From positions 930,001 to 994,000 of the forward strand of contig OY282379.1 of assembly GCA_958295875.1 (NCBI GenBank): 64,000 bases of DNA, given 5' to 3'. The stretch comes from an uncultured Pseudomonadales bacterium (GTDB lineage Bacteria > Pseudomonadota > Gammaproteobacteria > Pseudomonadales > Azotimanducaceae). Position numbers and translations under genes: made by a program. Positions 52,648-60,683 of the stretch are shown here, piece after piece; the first letter of the stretch is position 1, and every line of letters starts with the position of its first letter. The notes beneath the pieces were generated by a model, which was not told the DNA's origin, did not search any database, and saw only the letters and a program-made list of their open reading frames with translations.

Positions 52648-53385
52648 GTGGCTGAAGCAACGAAGGTGAAGAAGCTATTCCAGAAGACGTTGTTCGGCGT
52701 CTTTTCGCTGTTCGGCTTCATCGCGCTGTCCATGTCCGCCTTGTGCATCTACACGGTGGACACGCACCTTTCCGAAGAGTACGTGAGCAACAGCCAAGAC
52801 ATCGCCAAGACCATCGCGGACTCGAGCGTGGACATCATGCTGAACCGCAACTTGGCGGCGCTGCAATCCTTGGTCGATCAGTTCGTGGAAATCCAAGGCA
52901 TCAAATACATCTACATCACCAACGAGACTGGCGAGTTCCTCGTTCACACGTTCGTGCCCGGCATCCCGGACGAAGTGGTCTCCGCAGACCCGATGAACAC
53001 CGCGCCCGTGGAACGCACCCTGCCCGGCATGGGAGATTTCGTCGAGGTGGGCGCGCCGATTCTCGCCGGCGTCGCCGGCACCGTCCACGTGGGCATGGAC
53101 ACGAGCTTGATCGCTCTCAAGATCCAACGCGCCATCGGGCGGCAGATTTACCTGATCTCCGGCGTCTTCTTGGTGGGCGTCTTCGCCGCCATCTGGCTCG
53201 TCAACCTCGCCGCCAAGCCCTTGAGCGCCTTGCTCGCCTACGCCGTGGAACTCGCCCGGCAGGGGCAAACGACGGCTGAACCGGCCGTGTTGGAACGCAA
53301 CGACGAAGTGGGGCAATTGGCGCGGCTGTTCCTCTACATGGCGCGCCAGAACGGCGGCGGCGAGCCAGCGAAGGCCCCCGCTTAG
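52648..53385 (+). CDS. Two-helix membrane sensor protein with HAMP domain and no output domain
   Basis: 245 residues, GTG start after CGGAGGA. Membrane segment 1 is at residues about 13-36; an extracytoplasmic region of about 130 residues follows (SQDIAKTIADSSVDIMLNRN, GIKYIYITNETGEFLVHTFV), resembling a single Cache-like domain; segment 2 is at about 170-190; then a HAMP-like linker (AAKPLSALLAYAVELARQGQ, ERNDEVGQLARLFLYMARQN). It ends within 10 residues of that, with no kinase, cyclase, GGDEF or chemotaxis module. It likely works with the binding protein upstream and an output partner encoded elsewhere. Confidence 0.85.
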   Translation: MAEATKVKKLFQKTLFGVFSLFGFIALSMSALCIYTVDTHLSEEYVSNSQDIAKTIADSSVDIMLNRNLAALQSLVDQFVEIQGIKYIYITNETGEFLVHTFVPGIPDEVVSADPMNTAPVERTLPGMGDFVEVGAPILAGVAGTVHVGMDTSLIALKIQRAIGRQIYLISGVFLVGVFAAIWLVNLAAKPLSALLAYAVELARQGQTTAEPAVLERNDEVGQLARLFLYMARQNGGGEPAKAPA

Positions 53386-53404
53386 CCGTGCGCAGGCGCC
53401 ACGC

Positions 53405-54745
53405 ATGATGTTCTTTGGGCGGCCGCTGCCGCGCTGGGTGATTGCGGTGCTCTGCACCGCCATTCAGATGTGCCTCGGCACCGTGTATGCGTGGAGCTTC
53501 TTCCAGACGCTGCTCGTGCGGCAACTCGGTTGGACGTACACCGAAACCGCGGTGGCGTTCAGCATCACGATTTTCTCGTTGGGCATGGCCGCAGCCTTCG
53601 GCGGCGCCGTGCTGGGGCGCTATGGGCCGCGCCGCCTCGCACTGGTGGGCAGCCTGATGTTCTGCGGCGGCTACCTGATCGCCAGCCTGTCGCTCACCAT
53701 CGACTCGCTCATGCTCTTCTACTTGGGCTATGGCGTCATCGGCGGCGCCGGCATCGGCTTGGGCTACGTGACGCCGGTGGCGACCGTGGCCAAGTGGTTT
53801 CCAGACCGCAAGGGCCTCGCGACGGGCGTGGTGGTGATGGGCTTTGGCGTCGGCGCCTTGGTGTTGAGCAAGCTGCTTGCTCCCGTGCTCTTGCTGCAGG
53901 CAGAGAACGATTTGGCGCTCGTGTTCTTGGCGCTCGGCTTGGTGTTCGCCGTCATCCTCATTCCATCGAGCTTGATGCTGGGCGACCCGCCTGCAAGCCG
54001 TGCGCCCTTGCCAGCAGACCGCGGCGAAGGCGCGGACGAGGCCACGGTGAAGGCATGCCTGTTGTCGCCGGAGTTCACGGTGATGTGGATTGTGTTCTTC
54101 TTCAACATCGCCGCCGGCATTTCCGTCATCAGCTTCCAGTCTGCCCTGCTGCAAGACGTGTGGGGCCTCGCGGATCCAACGGTGGAACCAGAGGCGCTGG
54201 CCGCCTATGGGGCCACGCTCATCGCCGTGAGCTCGCTCTGCAATGGGTTGGGCCGCCTGCTGTGGGGGCTGCTTTCAGACCGCATTGGCCGGGTGCGCGT
54301 GTTTCGCATCCTGCTTGCCAGCCAAATGTTCGTGTTCGGCATCCTGATGACGGAGCAGAACCCGTGGATCTTCTCCGCGCTGGTGTGCTATGTGCTGCTT
54401 TGCTTCGGCGGCGGCTTCGCCACGATGCCTTCCTTCGTGCTCGACGTGTTCGGCGCCCGGCGCATGGCGACGATCTACGGCGCCGTGCTCAGCGCATGGG
54501 CCATGGCCGGCATTTTCGGGCCGCTCTACGTCGGCCACCTGAAGGATCAATACCCAGACCGCGCCGTGATCTACTGCTTCCTCATCGGCATTCTCATCTT
54601 GGGGCTGGGCTACGTCTTCACCTACCTGTTGAACGACGACCGCATCCGCATCGGCAAGCCGACGGTCGCCAGCACCGTCCGCCAATTCGGGCTGCCGCAG
54701 CAGCGCGCGGCGGCGCCGGGCATGGCGGGGGCTGGCTCCGCCTAG
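53405..54745 (+). CDS. MFS transporter of the oxalate/formate antiporter (OFA) family
   Basis: 446 residues, twelve membrane segments. MCLGTVYAWSFFQTLLVRQL in helix 1, GAGIGLGYVTPVATVAKWFP with the DRKGLATG loop, and GLGRLLWGLLSDRIGRVRVF in the second half are typical of OFA proteins, which exchange oxalate, formate or related small carboxylates. The gene starts 19 bases after the HAMP protein, so the three genes from 51328 appear to be one unit, suggesting that the binding protein and sensor detect a carboxylate handled by this transporter (inference). Confidence 0.92.
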   Translation: MMFFGRPLPRWVIAVLCTAIQMCLGTVYAWSFFQTLLVRQLGWTYTETAVAFSITIFSLGMAAAFGGAVLGRYGPRRLALVGSLMFCGGYLIASLSLTIDSLMLFYLGYGVIGGAGIGLGYVTPVATVAKWFPDRKGLATGVVVMGFGVGALVLSKLLAPVLLLQAENDLALVFLALGLVFAVILIPSSLMLGDPPASRAPLPADRGEGADEATVKACLLSPEFTVMWIVFFFNIAAGISVISFQSALLQDVWGLADPTVEPEALAAYGATLIAVSSLCNGLGRLLWGLLSDRIGRVRVFRILLASQMFVFGILMTEQNPWIFSALVCYVLLCFGGGFATMPSFVLDVFGARRMATIYGAVLSAWAMAGIFGPLYVGHLKDQYPDRAVIYCFLIGILILGLGYVFTYLLNDDRIRIGKPTVASTVRQFGLPQQRAAAPGMAGAGSA

Positions 54746-54834
54746 CGCGGCCGCTTGCGGCTGGCCGCGCGCCGGCGTTCCGATGCCAAGCGGGGTGATA
54801 AGATGGCTTGCGGCCTAGGCACGGTGGGGAGCGG

Positions 54835-56085
54835 ATGCAGGCTGGATTGACCGCTGTGCGGGACGATCTCATGATCGTCTCCAACTGGACGGATGCATCC
54901 TTCGCCCTCGACACGGCCCACCATTTGGGCCAAGCGCCGGGCGTGTCGGACCTCATCTCCCTCAAAACCTTCGCCAACAGCGAGTTCTGTCCGCGCTTCA
55001 TCAGCGACGCGGACGACCTCACCCGCATCGGCACGCATCTGCGCGGCAAACGGGTGTACATCATTTCCACATCGGCGCCGCAACACACCCGCGTCGAACT
55101 CGCCATGCGCAACCTGTTGATCGCTTCGGCGGCCAAGGAGAACGGCGCCGCGCGCGTGGTGCTGGTGGAGCCGGATTTGTTTTTCTCCGCCCAAGACCGC
55201 GGCCCGCACTCCATCGACCACCCGCAGATGACCGGGCCGGAGGCATACAAGAAGTTCGATGGCCAGCCGGCGTCGGCGCAGCTCTACGCGCTCATGTTGA
55301 AGCAGGCTGGCGTGGATCAGGTGGTCGCCGTCCACAACCACAAGCCAGACGTGCTCGCGCGCATCTATGACGACGTGTTCGGCGCCGGCCGCCAAGCGTT
55401 CTTCAACTTGGACATCGCCCATCTCGTGGCGCACTACGTGCTGCAGGTGGCGGACGCTGGCCGCTTCGGCGCCAATGTGGGCTTCGTGGCGCCAGACCAA
55501 GGCGCCGCCGGCTTCGCGCGCAACGTGCAGCGCTTCACCGGCTTGTCCGAAGCCGAGACGGTGGTGTTCGAGAAGCACCGGCTTGGGCAACGCAACGTGG
55601 AGATGCGCCTGCCGGACAACGCCCATCGCCTGAAGGGCCGGGACGTGTTCATCCTGGATGACATGGTGCGCTCCGGCAGCACCATCGCCAAGGCGCTGAG
55701 CCTGTTGCATGAGAACCCGGAGACGCGCCCGCACCGCATCTACTTCTACTGCACCCACACCTACATTTCCCCAGAGGCACGGGCGAACCTTCACGCGCCG
55801 GCGCTCACCGAGTTCGCCACCACCAACACGCTGCCGAACGTGCTGAACCGAGACGACCAAGGCCGCCTGCGGCAGAAGATCGTGGTGTTGAAGATCGAGG
55901 CGTTCCTCGCCGACGCCATCCGCCACTGCCTCGAAGGTGGCGAAGACCCGGCGCAACGCTATGGCGCAGAGCGGGTGCGGTTCGCCGGCGGGTACTATCG
56001 GCTCGACTACTCCAGCCGCAATGCGCTGCGTGGCGACGGTGCCGCATCGCAGGACTCGCAGTTGCCATTGACCTTGGTGCGCTAG
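54835..56085 (+). CDS. Long-form ribose-phosphate pyrophosphokinase-like protein
   Basis: 416 residues from the ATG at 54835 (GGGGAG upstream). The type I PRPP-binding loop is LDDMVRSGSTIAKALSLL, and a Prs-like flexible loop appears as EKHRLGQRNVEM. It is about 100 residues longer than housekeeping Prs (near 315). The usual N-terminal FSDGE is FANSEF here, and the catalytic DHAHQ-type region is altered (VHNHKPDVLARIYDD). It is therefore a divergent paralogue; PRPP synthesis is possible but not certain. A TAAGAT near 54799 is a candidate -10. Confidence 0.85.
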   Translation: MQAGLTAVRDDLMIVSNWTDASFALDTAHHLGQAPGVSDLISLKTFANSEFCPRFISDADDLTRIGTHLRGKRVYIISTSAPQHTRVELAMRNLLIASAAKENGAARVVLVEPDLFFSAQDRGPHSIDHPQMTGPEAYKKFDGQPASAQLYALMLKQAGVDQVVAVHNHKPDVLARIYDDVFGAGRQAFFNLDIAHLVAHYVLQVADAGRFGANVGFVAPDQGAAGFARNVQRFTGLSEAETVVFEKHRLGQRNVEMRLPDNAHRLKGRDVFILDDMVRSGSTIAKALSLLHENPETRPHRIYFYCTHTYISPEARANLHAPALTEFATTNTLPNVLNRDDQGRLRQKIVVLKIEAFLADAIRHCLEGGEDPAQRYGAERVRFAGGYYRLDYSSRNALRGDGAASQDSQLPLTLVR

Positions 56086-56189
56086 CGCCCGCTTGCTCGC
56101 CGGTGCTGGGCGGCTTGTCGGGCGCTACCGTGAGGGGGACACGCCACGGACTGCCGGCTAGGCTTCCGCCACCGGCTAGGTGAACGCCC

Positions 56190-56825
56190 CTATGTGTCCG
56201 TCTTGGCCTTGAAGTCGCAGAGGTCTTCGATGACGCAGGCGCCGCAGCGCGGGCGCCGCGCCACGCAGACATAGCGCCCATGCAGGATCAGCCAGTGGTG
56301 GGCGCCCTGCTTGAACTCCGCCGGCGTCACCTTGAGCAAGCGATCCTCCACCGCGCGCACCGTCTTGCCGGCGGCTAAGCGGGTGCGGTTCGCCACCCGA
56401 AAGATGTGCGTGTCCACCGCGATGGTGGGTTCCCCAAAGGCAGTGTTCAGCACCACGTTGGCGGTTTTGCGCCCCACGCCCGGCAGCGCTTCAAGGGCGG
56501 CGCGATCATGCGGGACAGCGCCCTCGTGCTCGTCCAACAGCGCACGGCACGTCTTCAAGATGTTCTGCGCCTTCGTGTTGAAGAGGCCGATGGACTTGAT
56601 GTGCGCCTTCAGGCCATCGAGGCCGAGGCTGAGCATCGCTGCTGGGGTGGCCGCGTCGCGAAACAGCGTTTTGGTGGCGCGGTTGACGCCCACATCGGTG
56701 GCTTGGGCAGAAAGGATCACGGCGATCAAGAGCTCAAACGGCGTGCGGTAGTTGAGCTCGGTATCCGGCGCCGGATTCGCCTCCCGCAGCCGTTCATAGA
56801 TGATGCGCCGCTTCGCGTTGTTCAC
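56190..56825 (-). CDS. nth: Endonuclease III (DNA glycosylase/AP lyase)
   Basis: 211 residues from a GTG at 56825; the open frame continues upstream but homology starts at NNAKRRIIYERL, and the length equals the E. coli enzyme. Helix-hairpin-helix LPGVGRKTANVVLNTAFG holds the catalytic Lys; the Asp is in IAVDTHIFRVANRT. The [4Fe-4S] loop is CVARRPRCGACVIEDLC. It removes oxidised pyrimidines. In E. coli nth follows the rsx operon; here five genes intervene. Confidence 0.97.
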   Translation of the reverse strand: MNNAKRRIIYERLREANPAPDTELNYRTPFELLIAVILSAQATDVGVNRATKTLFRDAATPAAMLSLGLDGLKAHIKSIGLFNTKAQNILKTCRALLDEHEGAVPHDRAALEALPGVGRKTANVVLNTAFGEPTIAVDTHIFRVANRTRLAAGKTVRAVEDRLLKVTPAEFKQGAHHWLILHGRYVCVARRPRCGACVIEDLCDFKAKTDT

Positions 56826-57030
56826 CCTTTCTCCAAGCGCAGCCTCGGCAGCGATTATAGGGGGGCGCCACATCGCGGGCCGGGGCCGGGCGGCCGGACG
56901 GCCGCGGCTCGATCGGCGCTCATTCAACCCCCGGCGCGAGCCGACTCCCCGCGCTCCGCCATGCAACCAACCTGCTATGCTCGCCTGCGGACGATGCGGC
57001 AGGGGGCCGCTCGCCAAGCGAGGAAAGACC

Positions 57031-57996
57031 ATGCAGACAATGCTGAATGGCGGCCACATGCCGAACTGGAGCGCCAGCGAAGACTTGAACGACGTGTGGG
57101 GGGACATCGCCCGGCTTGGGCTTGAGCCCAACGTGGCGCAGCTCGAAGCGTATGGCTTCACCTACATTGAGGGCGCCTTGGATGCCGACACGCTCACCAC
57201 CGCACGCCAAGCGATATTGGACTTGGCGGAGGCGCAAACTGGCGTGAAGCCGAATCTCGACACGGGCGACGGGCACGACAACATGCGCCTCATTCCGTAT
57301 CTCATGCCACGCCATCCCATCTTCCAAGACGTGCTGATGAACGAGAAGATGCTGGCCTTGGTGACGTACCTCGTCGGCAAGCAATGCCAGCTCTCAAGCA
57401 TGACCTGCCACTTCAAGGGCATGGGGCGCGGCGGCGAGATCGGCCTGCACACAGACACGGGCATGCCGGCGCCGTTGCCACGCTACTCCCAGGTAGCCAC
57501 CGTGAACTACGCGATGGTGGACTACACCAAGGAATCCGGCGCCCTCGCCATCGTGCCAGAGAGCCACAAGCGGGCGCGGAACCCGAAGCCCCTGGAGAGC
57601 CGCCTCGGCGGGCCGAACGAGAACCCAGACGCCATTCCCGTGGAAATGCCGGCAGGCTCCATGGCCATCTGGCACGGCAACACTTGGCACGGCTCCTATC
57701 CGCGCACGGTGCCGGGGCTGCGTCTGAACCTTGCCGTGTACTTCGCGCGGCCCTGGATGAAGCTGCAGGAGCGCTACGGCGCGGAGCTGGACCCGGAAGT
57801 GGTGGCGCGCCACAGCAACAACCCACGGTTCCGCCAACTGGTCGGCTTGAACGAGTACTACGGCTGGAAGGAGGAAGGCCCGAACTTCATGGACCCGAAG
57901 GAGAACAACGCGATCTTCACGGACGAGCTGAACGACGACGAGAAGTCCGCGCTCGCCAACAAGGCGTTGCGCCGCGGCGACAGCTGGCACGCCTGA
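57031..57996 (+). CDS. Second phytanoyl-CoA dioxygenase (PhyH) family protein
   Basis: 321 residues from the ATG at 57031, after GAGGAAAG. The triad is H140-T-D142 (EIGLHTDTGMP), H220 (GNTWHGSYPRT) and R231 (GLRLNLAVYFARPW). YGFTYIEGALDADTLTTARQ opens the fold. It shares only the oxygenase core with the protein at 23150 and is a separate subfamily. The substrate is unknown. It is divergent from nth with a 205-base gap and convergent with the DUF3604 gene. Confidence 0.9.
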   Translation: MQTMLNGGHMPNWSASEDLNDVWGDIARLGLEPNVAQLEAYGFTYIEGALDADTLTTARQAILDLAEAQTGVKPNLDTGDGHDNMRLIPYLMPRHPIFQDVLMNEKMLALVTYLVGKQCQLSSMTCHFKGMGRGGEIGLHTDTGMPAPLPRYSQVATVNYAMVDYTKESGALAIVPESHKRARNPKPLESRLGGPNENPDAIPVEMPAGSMAIWHGNTWHGSYPRTVPGLRLNLAVYFARPWMKLQERYGAELDPEVVARHSNNPRFRQLVGLNEYYGWKEEGPNFMDPKENNAIFTDELNDDEKSALANKALRRGDSWHA

Positions 57997-58061
57997 ACGC
58001 GGGCGGCCGGCCTCTCGGCCCGCCACCGCTGCGGCGGCGGGCCATGCCGGGGCGCCTTCCT

Positions 58062-58078
58062 GCCGCTGCGCCAGCGGC
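58062..58078. terminator. GC hairpin between convergent genes
   Basis: GCCGCTG-CGC-CAGCGGC is a perfect 7-bp stem with a 3-base loop, 2 bases from the stop of the minus-strand DUF3604 gene and 66 bases after the PhyH stop. GGCCCGCC-type inverted sequences lie just upstream. No U-tract is present. Confidence 0.4.
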
Positions 58079-58080
58079 GC

Positions 58081-59868
58081 TCAGCCCGGCCGGATCCAGA
58101 TGGGCGAGGAGTAGGCGCGTTCTTGGATGGTGGCCGGCACGTCGAGGCGCGGCGTGTGGCCGGCGCGGATGGCATCCCACGTTGACCATCGGCAAACGGG
58201 GTTCTCCAACACGCGCACGTAGTAGAAGGCGCGCTGGGCCGGGTTGAAGTCTGGGTCTTGCCACACGGCGCTGAGCTGCCCGGCGCCGACATCTGCCTTC
58301 ACGCTGCAATCCTCAACGTTCACCTCGGCGCCGTTGTCTGGGCAACGATGCGTGGCCGGATCCACCGCCAAGCCATCGGAGCAGGCCACATCGTAGACGC
58401 GCTCCCGCGACGCGACGCCGGCCACGCCTTCTTCCGTCCAACCCTTGACGATCTGCACGCGCTGCAGCTTGGCCGCGTTCGGGTCTTGCGCGGCCCACAC
58501 CAGAAAGTTCGGCGTGGCATCGGCGCGTGCGGTGAGGTCTCCACCCATCGCCACGCCCTGCTCATAGGCCGCCGCCACCTGGTCTGCGTCCAGCATGTCT
58601 GCGGACAAGCCATGCCCGGCGAAGAATCGCAAGCGGATGCGCGTGCCGGTGGTGGAATACGTCTCCTTACGCCGGAATGCGTCGAAGATGGCGTCCCGAT
58701 CATTGCGCTCAGCCCACACCGCGGCCATGCCGGAAGCGCTGAAGTGGATGCCCGACACTTGCCGGTAAGCCGTGGGCTCGTCCTCGCTAGAGACCGGAAT
58801 GGAACCCCGGCTCCTAGCGTCCGCTCCGTCGATGTCGCCCAGCTTGCTCACAAAGCGATCTTCGTCGAAGACATCGCCGGAGTTATGGGTGTCGCTCGCG
58901 CCCACCACGCCGAAGCGATACGGATTCACCCCGCTCTCCGCCTCCATCGCCAAGCCGTTGCGCCACGCATCCCGCGTGTAGCTGCCACGCGGGCGGCTCT
59001 TGAGCCAAGAAGCGATGCGATAGGGGAAGATTTCGAAGTCTGCCCATTCGTCGTTCGGCGACAGGAACGGATGCGTATCCGAAGTGCCCTTGATCTGGGT
59101 GTTCTCCACCAGCGGCTCGTTGCGCATGCGCAGGGCGGCATAGTCTGCGTCGATGGCGCTGCCATCCCACTGCATCTGCTGGAACATGTGCCCGTCGGAG
59201 CCGTTCGAGTTGTGCGGAATGGCGATCACATCCATGCCGTCGCCGCGCTGCCGATCCATCCACGCCCACAGGTCTTCAGGGTTCAGCGAATCCAGCCGCG
59301 TGTAGGGGATGGACGGCGCCGTGTCGCCGCGGAAGATGACGTTGCGGTGCAGGTTGCCAAACTCCCGGGTGCTCGTGTATTCGTAGCCAATGAACGTCGT
59401 CAGCTTGCCCGGTTCGTAGTTGCGGTTCGCCGCGGCAATGATGTCGGCCCACGCGCTTCTCACATCCGCTTCGCTGAAATTGGTGGAGAGGAAATTTCCT
59501 GCCGTCTCGAAAGCGCGGCGCCGCTCAAGGATGGTGGAAGCGTCCAAGAACTGGCGCGTCTCGGCATCTTCGTTCAAGGGATGCCCCGGCTGGTTCATCG
59601 CCCGCCACATGCCGAGGAAGAAGCCGTGGTCTGTGACGGCGTAGAAATCCAACGGGCGGTCGAGCTGCATCTCGAAGCCGGATGCGTGCTTCAGCGGCTC
59701 GCCGCGGGCGAAAGCGTAAGCGTCGTCCGGGTTGGTGCGCGTGCCGAACAGGAAGGCGTCGAACGAATACTGGGTGTGGATGTGCAGATCGCCAAAAAAC
59801 ACTTGCCGCTCAGCAGCGCCCACGGGCGCAGCAGCGACGAGCGCCACGATCAAAATGAGGTGTCGCAT
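58081..59868 (-). CDS. Exported DUF3604 domain protein (PHP-like fold)
   Basis: 595 residues from the ATG at 59868, preceded by AAAAGGAGC. A signal peptide (MRHLILIVALVAAAPVGAAE) precedes the family core: FFGDLHIHTQYSFDAF and FYAVTDHGFFLGMWRAMN near the N-terminus, IGYEYTSTREFGNLHRNVIF, IAIPHNSNGSDGHMF and FGVVGASDTHNSGD. Paired histidines and aspartates suggest a metal-dependent hydrolase of the PHP type. The family is abundant in marine and sponge-associated bacteria. The function is unknown. The C-terminal domain is cysteine-containing (CSDG, HRCPDNG, EDCSV, NPVCRW), consistent with periplasmic disulfides. Confidence 0.92.
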   Translation of the reverse strand: MRHLILIVALVAAAPVGAAERQVFFGDLHIHTQYSFDAFLFGTRTNPDDAYAFARGEPLKHASGFEMQLDRPLDFYAVTDHGFFLGMWRAMNQPGHPLNEDAETRQFLDASTILERRRAFETAGNFLSTNFSEADVRSAWADIIAAANRNYEPGKLTTFIGYEYTSTREFGNLHRNVIFRGDTAPSIPYTRLDSLNPEDLWAWMDRQRGDGMDVIAIPHNSNGSDGHMFQQMQWDGSAIDADYAALRMRNEPLVENTQIKGTSDTHPFLSPNDEWADFEIFPYRIASWLKSRPRGSYTRDAWRNGLAMEAESGVNPYRFGVVGASDTHNSGDVFDEDRFVSKLGDIDGADARSRGSIPVSSEDEPTAYRQVSGIHFSASGMAAVWAERNDRDAIFDAFRRKETYSTTGTRIRLRFFAGHGLSADMLDADQVAAAYEQGVAMGGDLTARADATPNFLVWAAQDPNAAKLQRVQIVKGWTEEGVAGVASRERVYDVACSDGLAVDPATHRCPDNGAEVNVEDCSVKADVGAGQLSAVWQDPDFNPAQRAFYYVRVLENPVCRWSTWDAIRAGHTPRLDVPATIQERAYSSPIWIRPG

Positions 59869-59939
59869 GATTGCTCCTTTTCGGTTGGCGGGCCGCGGCG
59901 CCGATGCCGCGACGCGCCGGGCAGGCTGCGTGGCCTGGC

Positions 59940-60278
59940 TCAACTGGATTCCGCGGCGGCGCGGGGAGGCGCGCAACCACGATGCTTCGTGCGCGCGTCG
60001 CTGCGCAGCCGCCCAGCGGTGCGGCAAGTATCCGAGCAGAAACGGGCGGCGGCGTATGGCACGAACCACTCCCCGCAAGCGGCGCACTGCGTCGGCTCAG
60101 ACTTGGGCGCTGTGAGTTCCCCGGCGCGCCGCGCTTCGAGCAGCTTGGCGATGGTGGGGTTGCGCGCCGCCATGTCCCGAAACTCCCGATCACCGACATC
60201 GAGGAGGTCCAGAATCGTGCCGGCCGCCAGCCGCGGCGAACGCAGCAGCAACTCGATGGCTTTCTCTTCCAACGTCAT
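59940..60278 (-). CDS. Small zinc-finger protein of unknown function
   Basis: 112 residues, ATG at 60278. The first 60 residues look helical (LEEKAIELLLRSPRLAAGTI, LDLLDVGDREFRDMAARNPT). The C-terminal part has a C-x2-C-x12-C-x3-C zinc-binding pattern, CAACGEWF...FCSDTC. I do not recognise the protein. It precedes the DUF3604 gene on the same strand with a 71-base gap, so they might be co-transcribed. The overall charge and small size would fit a DNA- or RNA-binding accessory protein (inference). Confidence 0.55.
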   Translation of the reverse strand: MTLEEKAIELLLRSPRLAAGTILDLLDVGDREFRDMAARNPTIAKLLEARRAGELTAPKSEPTQCAACGEWFVPYAAARFCSDTCRTAGRLRSDARTKHRGCAPPRAAAESS

Positions 60279-60368
60279 GGCTGACGCCTCTTCCTAGAGA
60301 ACGCTTCCCATCGCCCAATGCCCTATGGGATAGCCCGGCTGCCGAGTTGTCAACCGCCTTTGGACTTG

Positions 60369-60660
60369 GGTGTCGATAGCAAATTGATCTGTCCGCTTTT
60401 GGCAGCACGTCATCTGTCCGGTTCTCCCACTGGCCGGACGAGCCCTGCGGGCAGTCGTCCGGGCAGCGTTTTCCACGGTCTTTCCACGGGCGCGATCCCC
60501 TCGAACATGAAAGCGCGGGTGGGAAGACGGTGGGAAGCGCGGCGCCGGGCGCCGGCGCGCCGTCCGCGCCGTAGCGGCCCAGCCGCCGCGGCCCGTCCTG
60601 TGGGGGCTGTTTGCGGTTGTAACCGCACTTGGACTCTTCAACCATCCTGTCATGGCTTTG
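60369..60660 (-). mobile_element. Decayed end of an insertion sequence
   Basis: 60369-60424 (GGTGTCGATAGCAAATTG..., TGTCCGCTTTTGG, then ATCTGTCCGGTT) closely resembles the low-coordinate terminus of the element at 63236-63779, with the same two TGTCCG blocks at the same spacing and the same outer GGTGTC...TAGCAA. The adjoining 60425-60660 reads on the minus strand as a broken coding tail: PPQDGPRRLGRYGADGAP in one frame and MFEGIAPVERPWKTLPGRLP in the next, as if frameshifted. It is probably the remains of a transposase C-terminus plus its terminal repeat. The 90 bases between 60279 and 60368 hold nothing recognisable. Confidence 0.45.
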
Positions 60661-60683
60661 CCGCTTCGGTCGCAACGGCTTGG

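Noticed and set aside
56151..56179. CCGGCTAGG direct repeat between the PRPP-synthetase-like gene and nth
   Set aside because: Two 9-base copies in a GC-rich gap are too short to separate from chance, and no mobile or regulatory context supports them.
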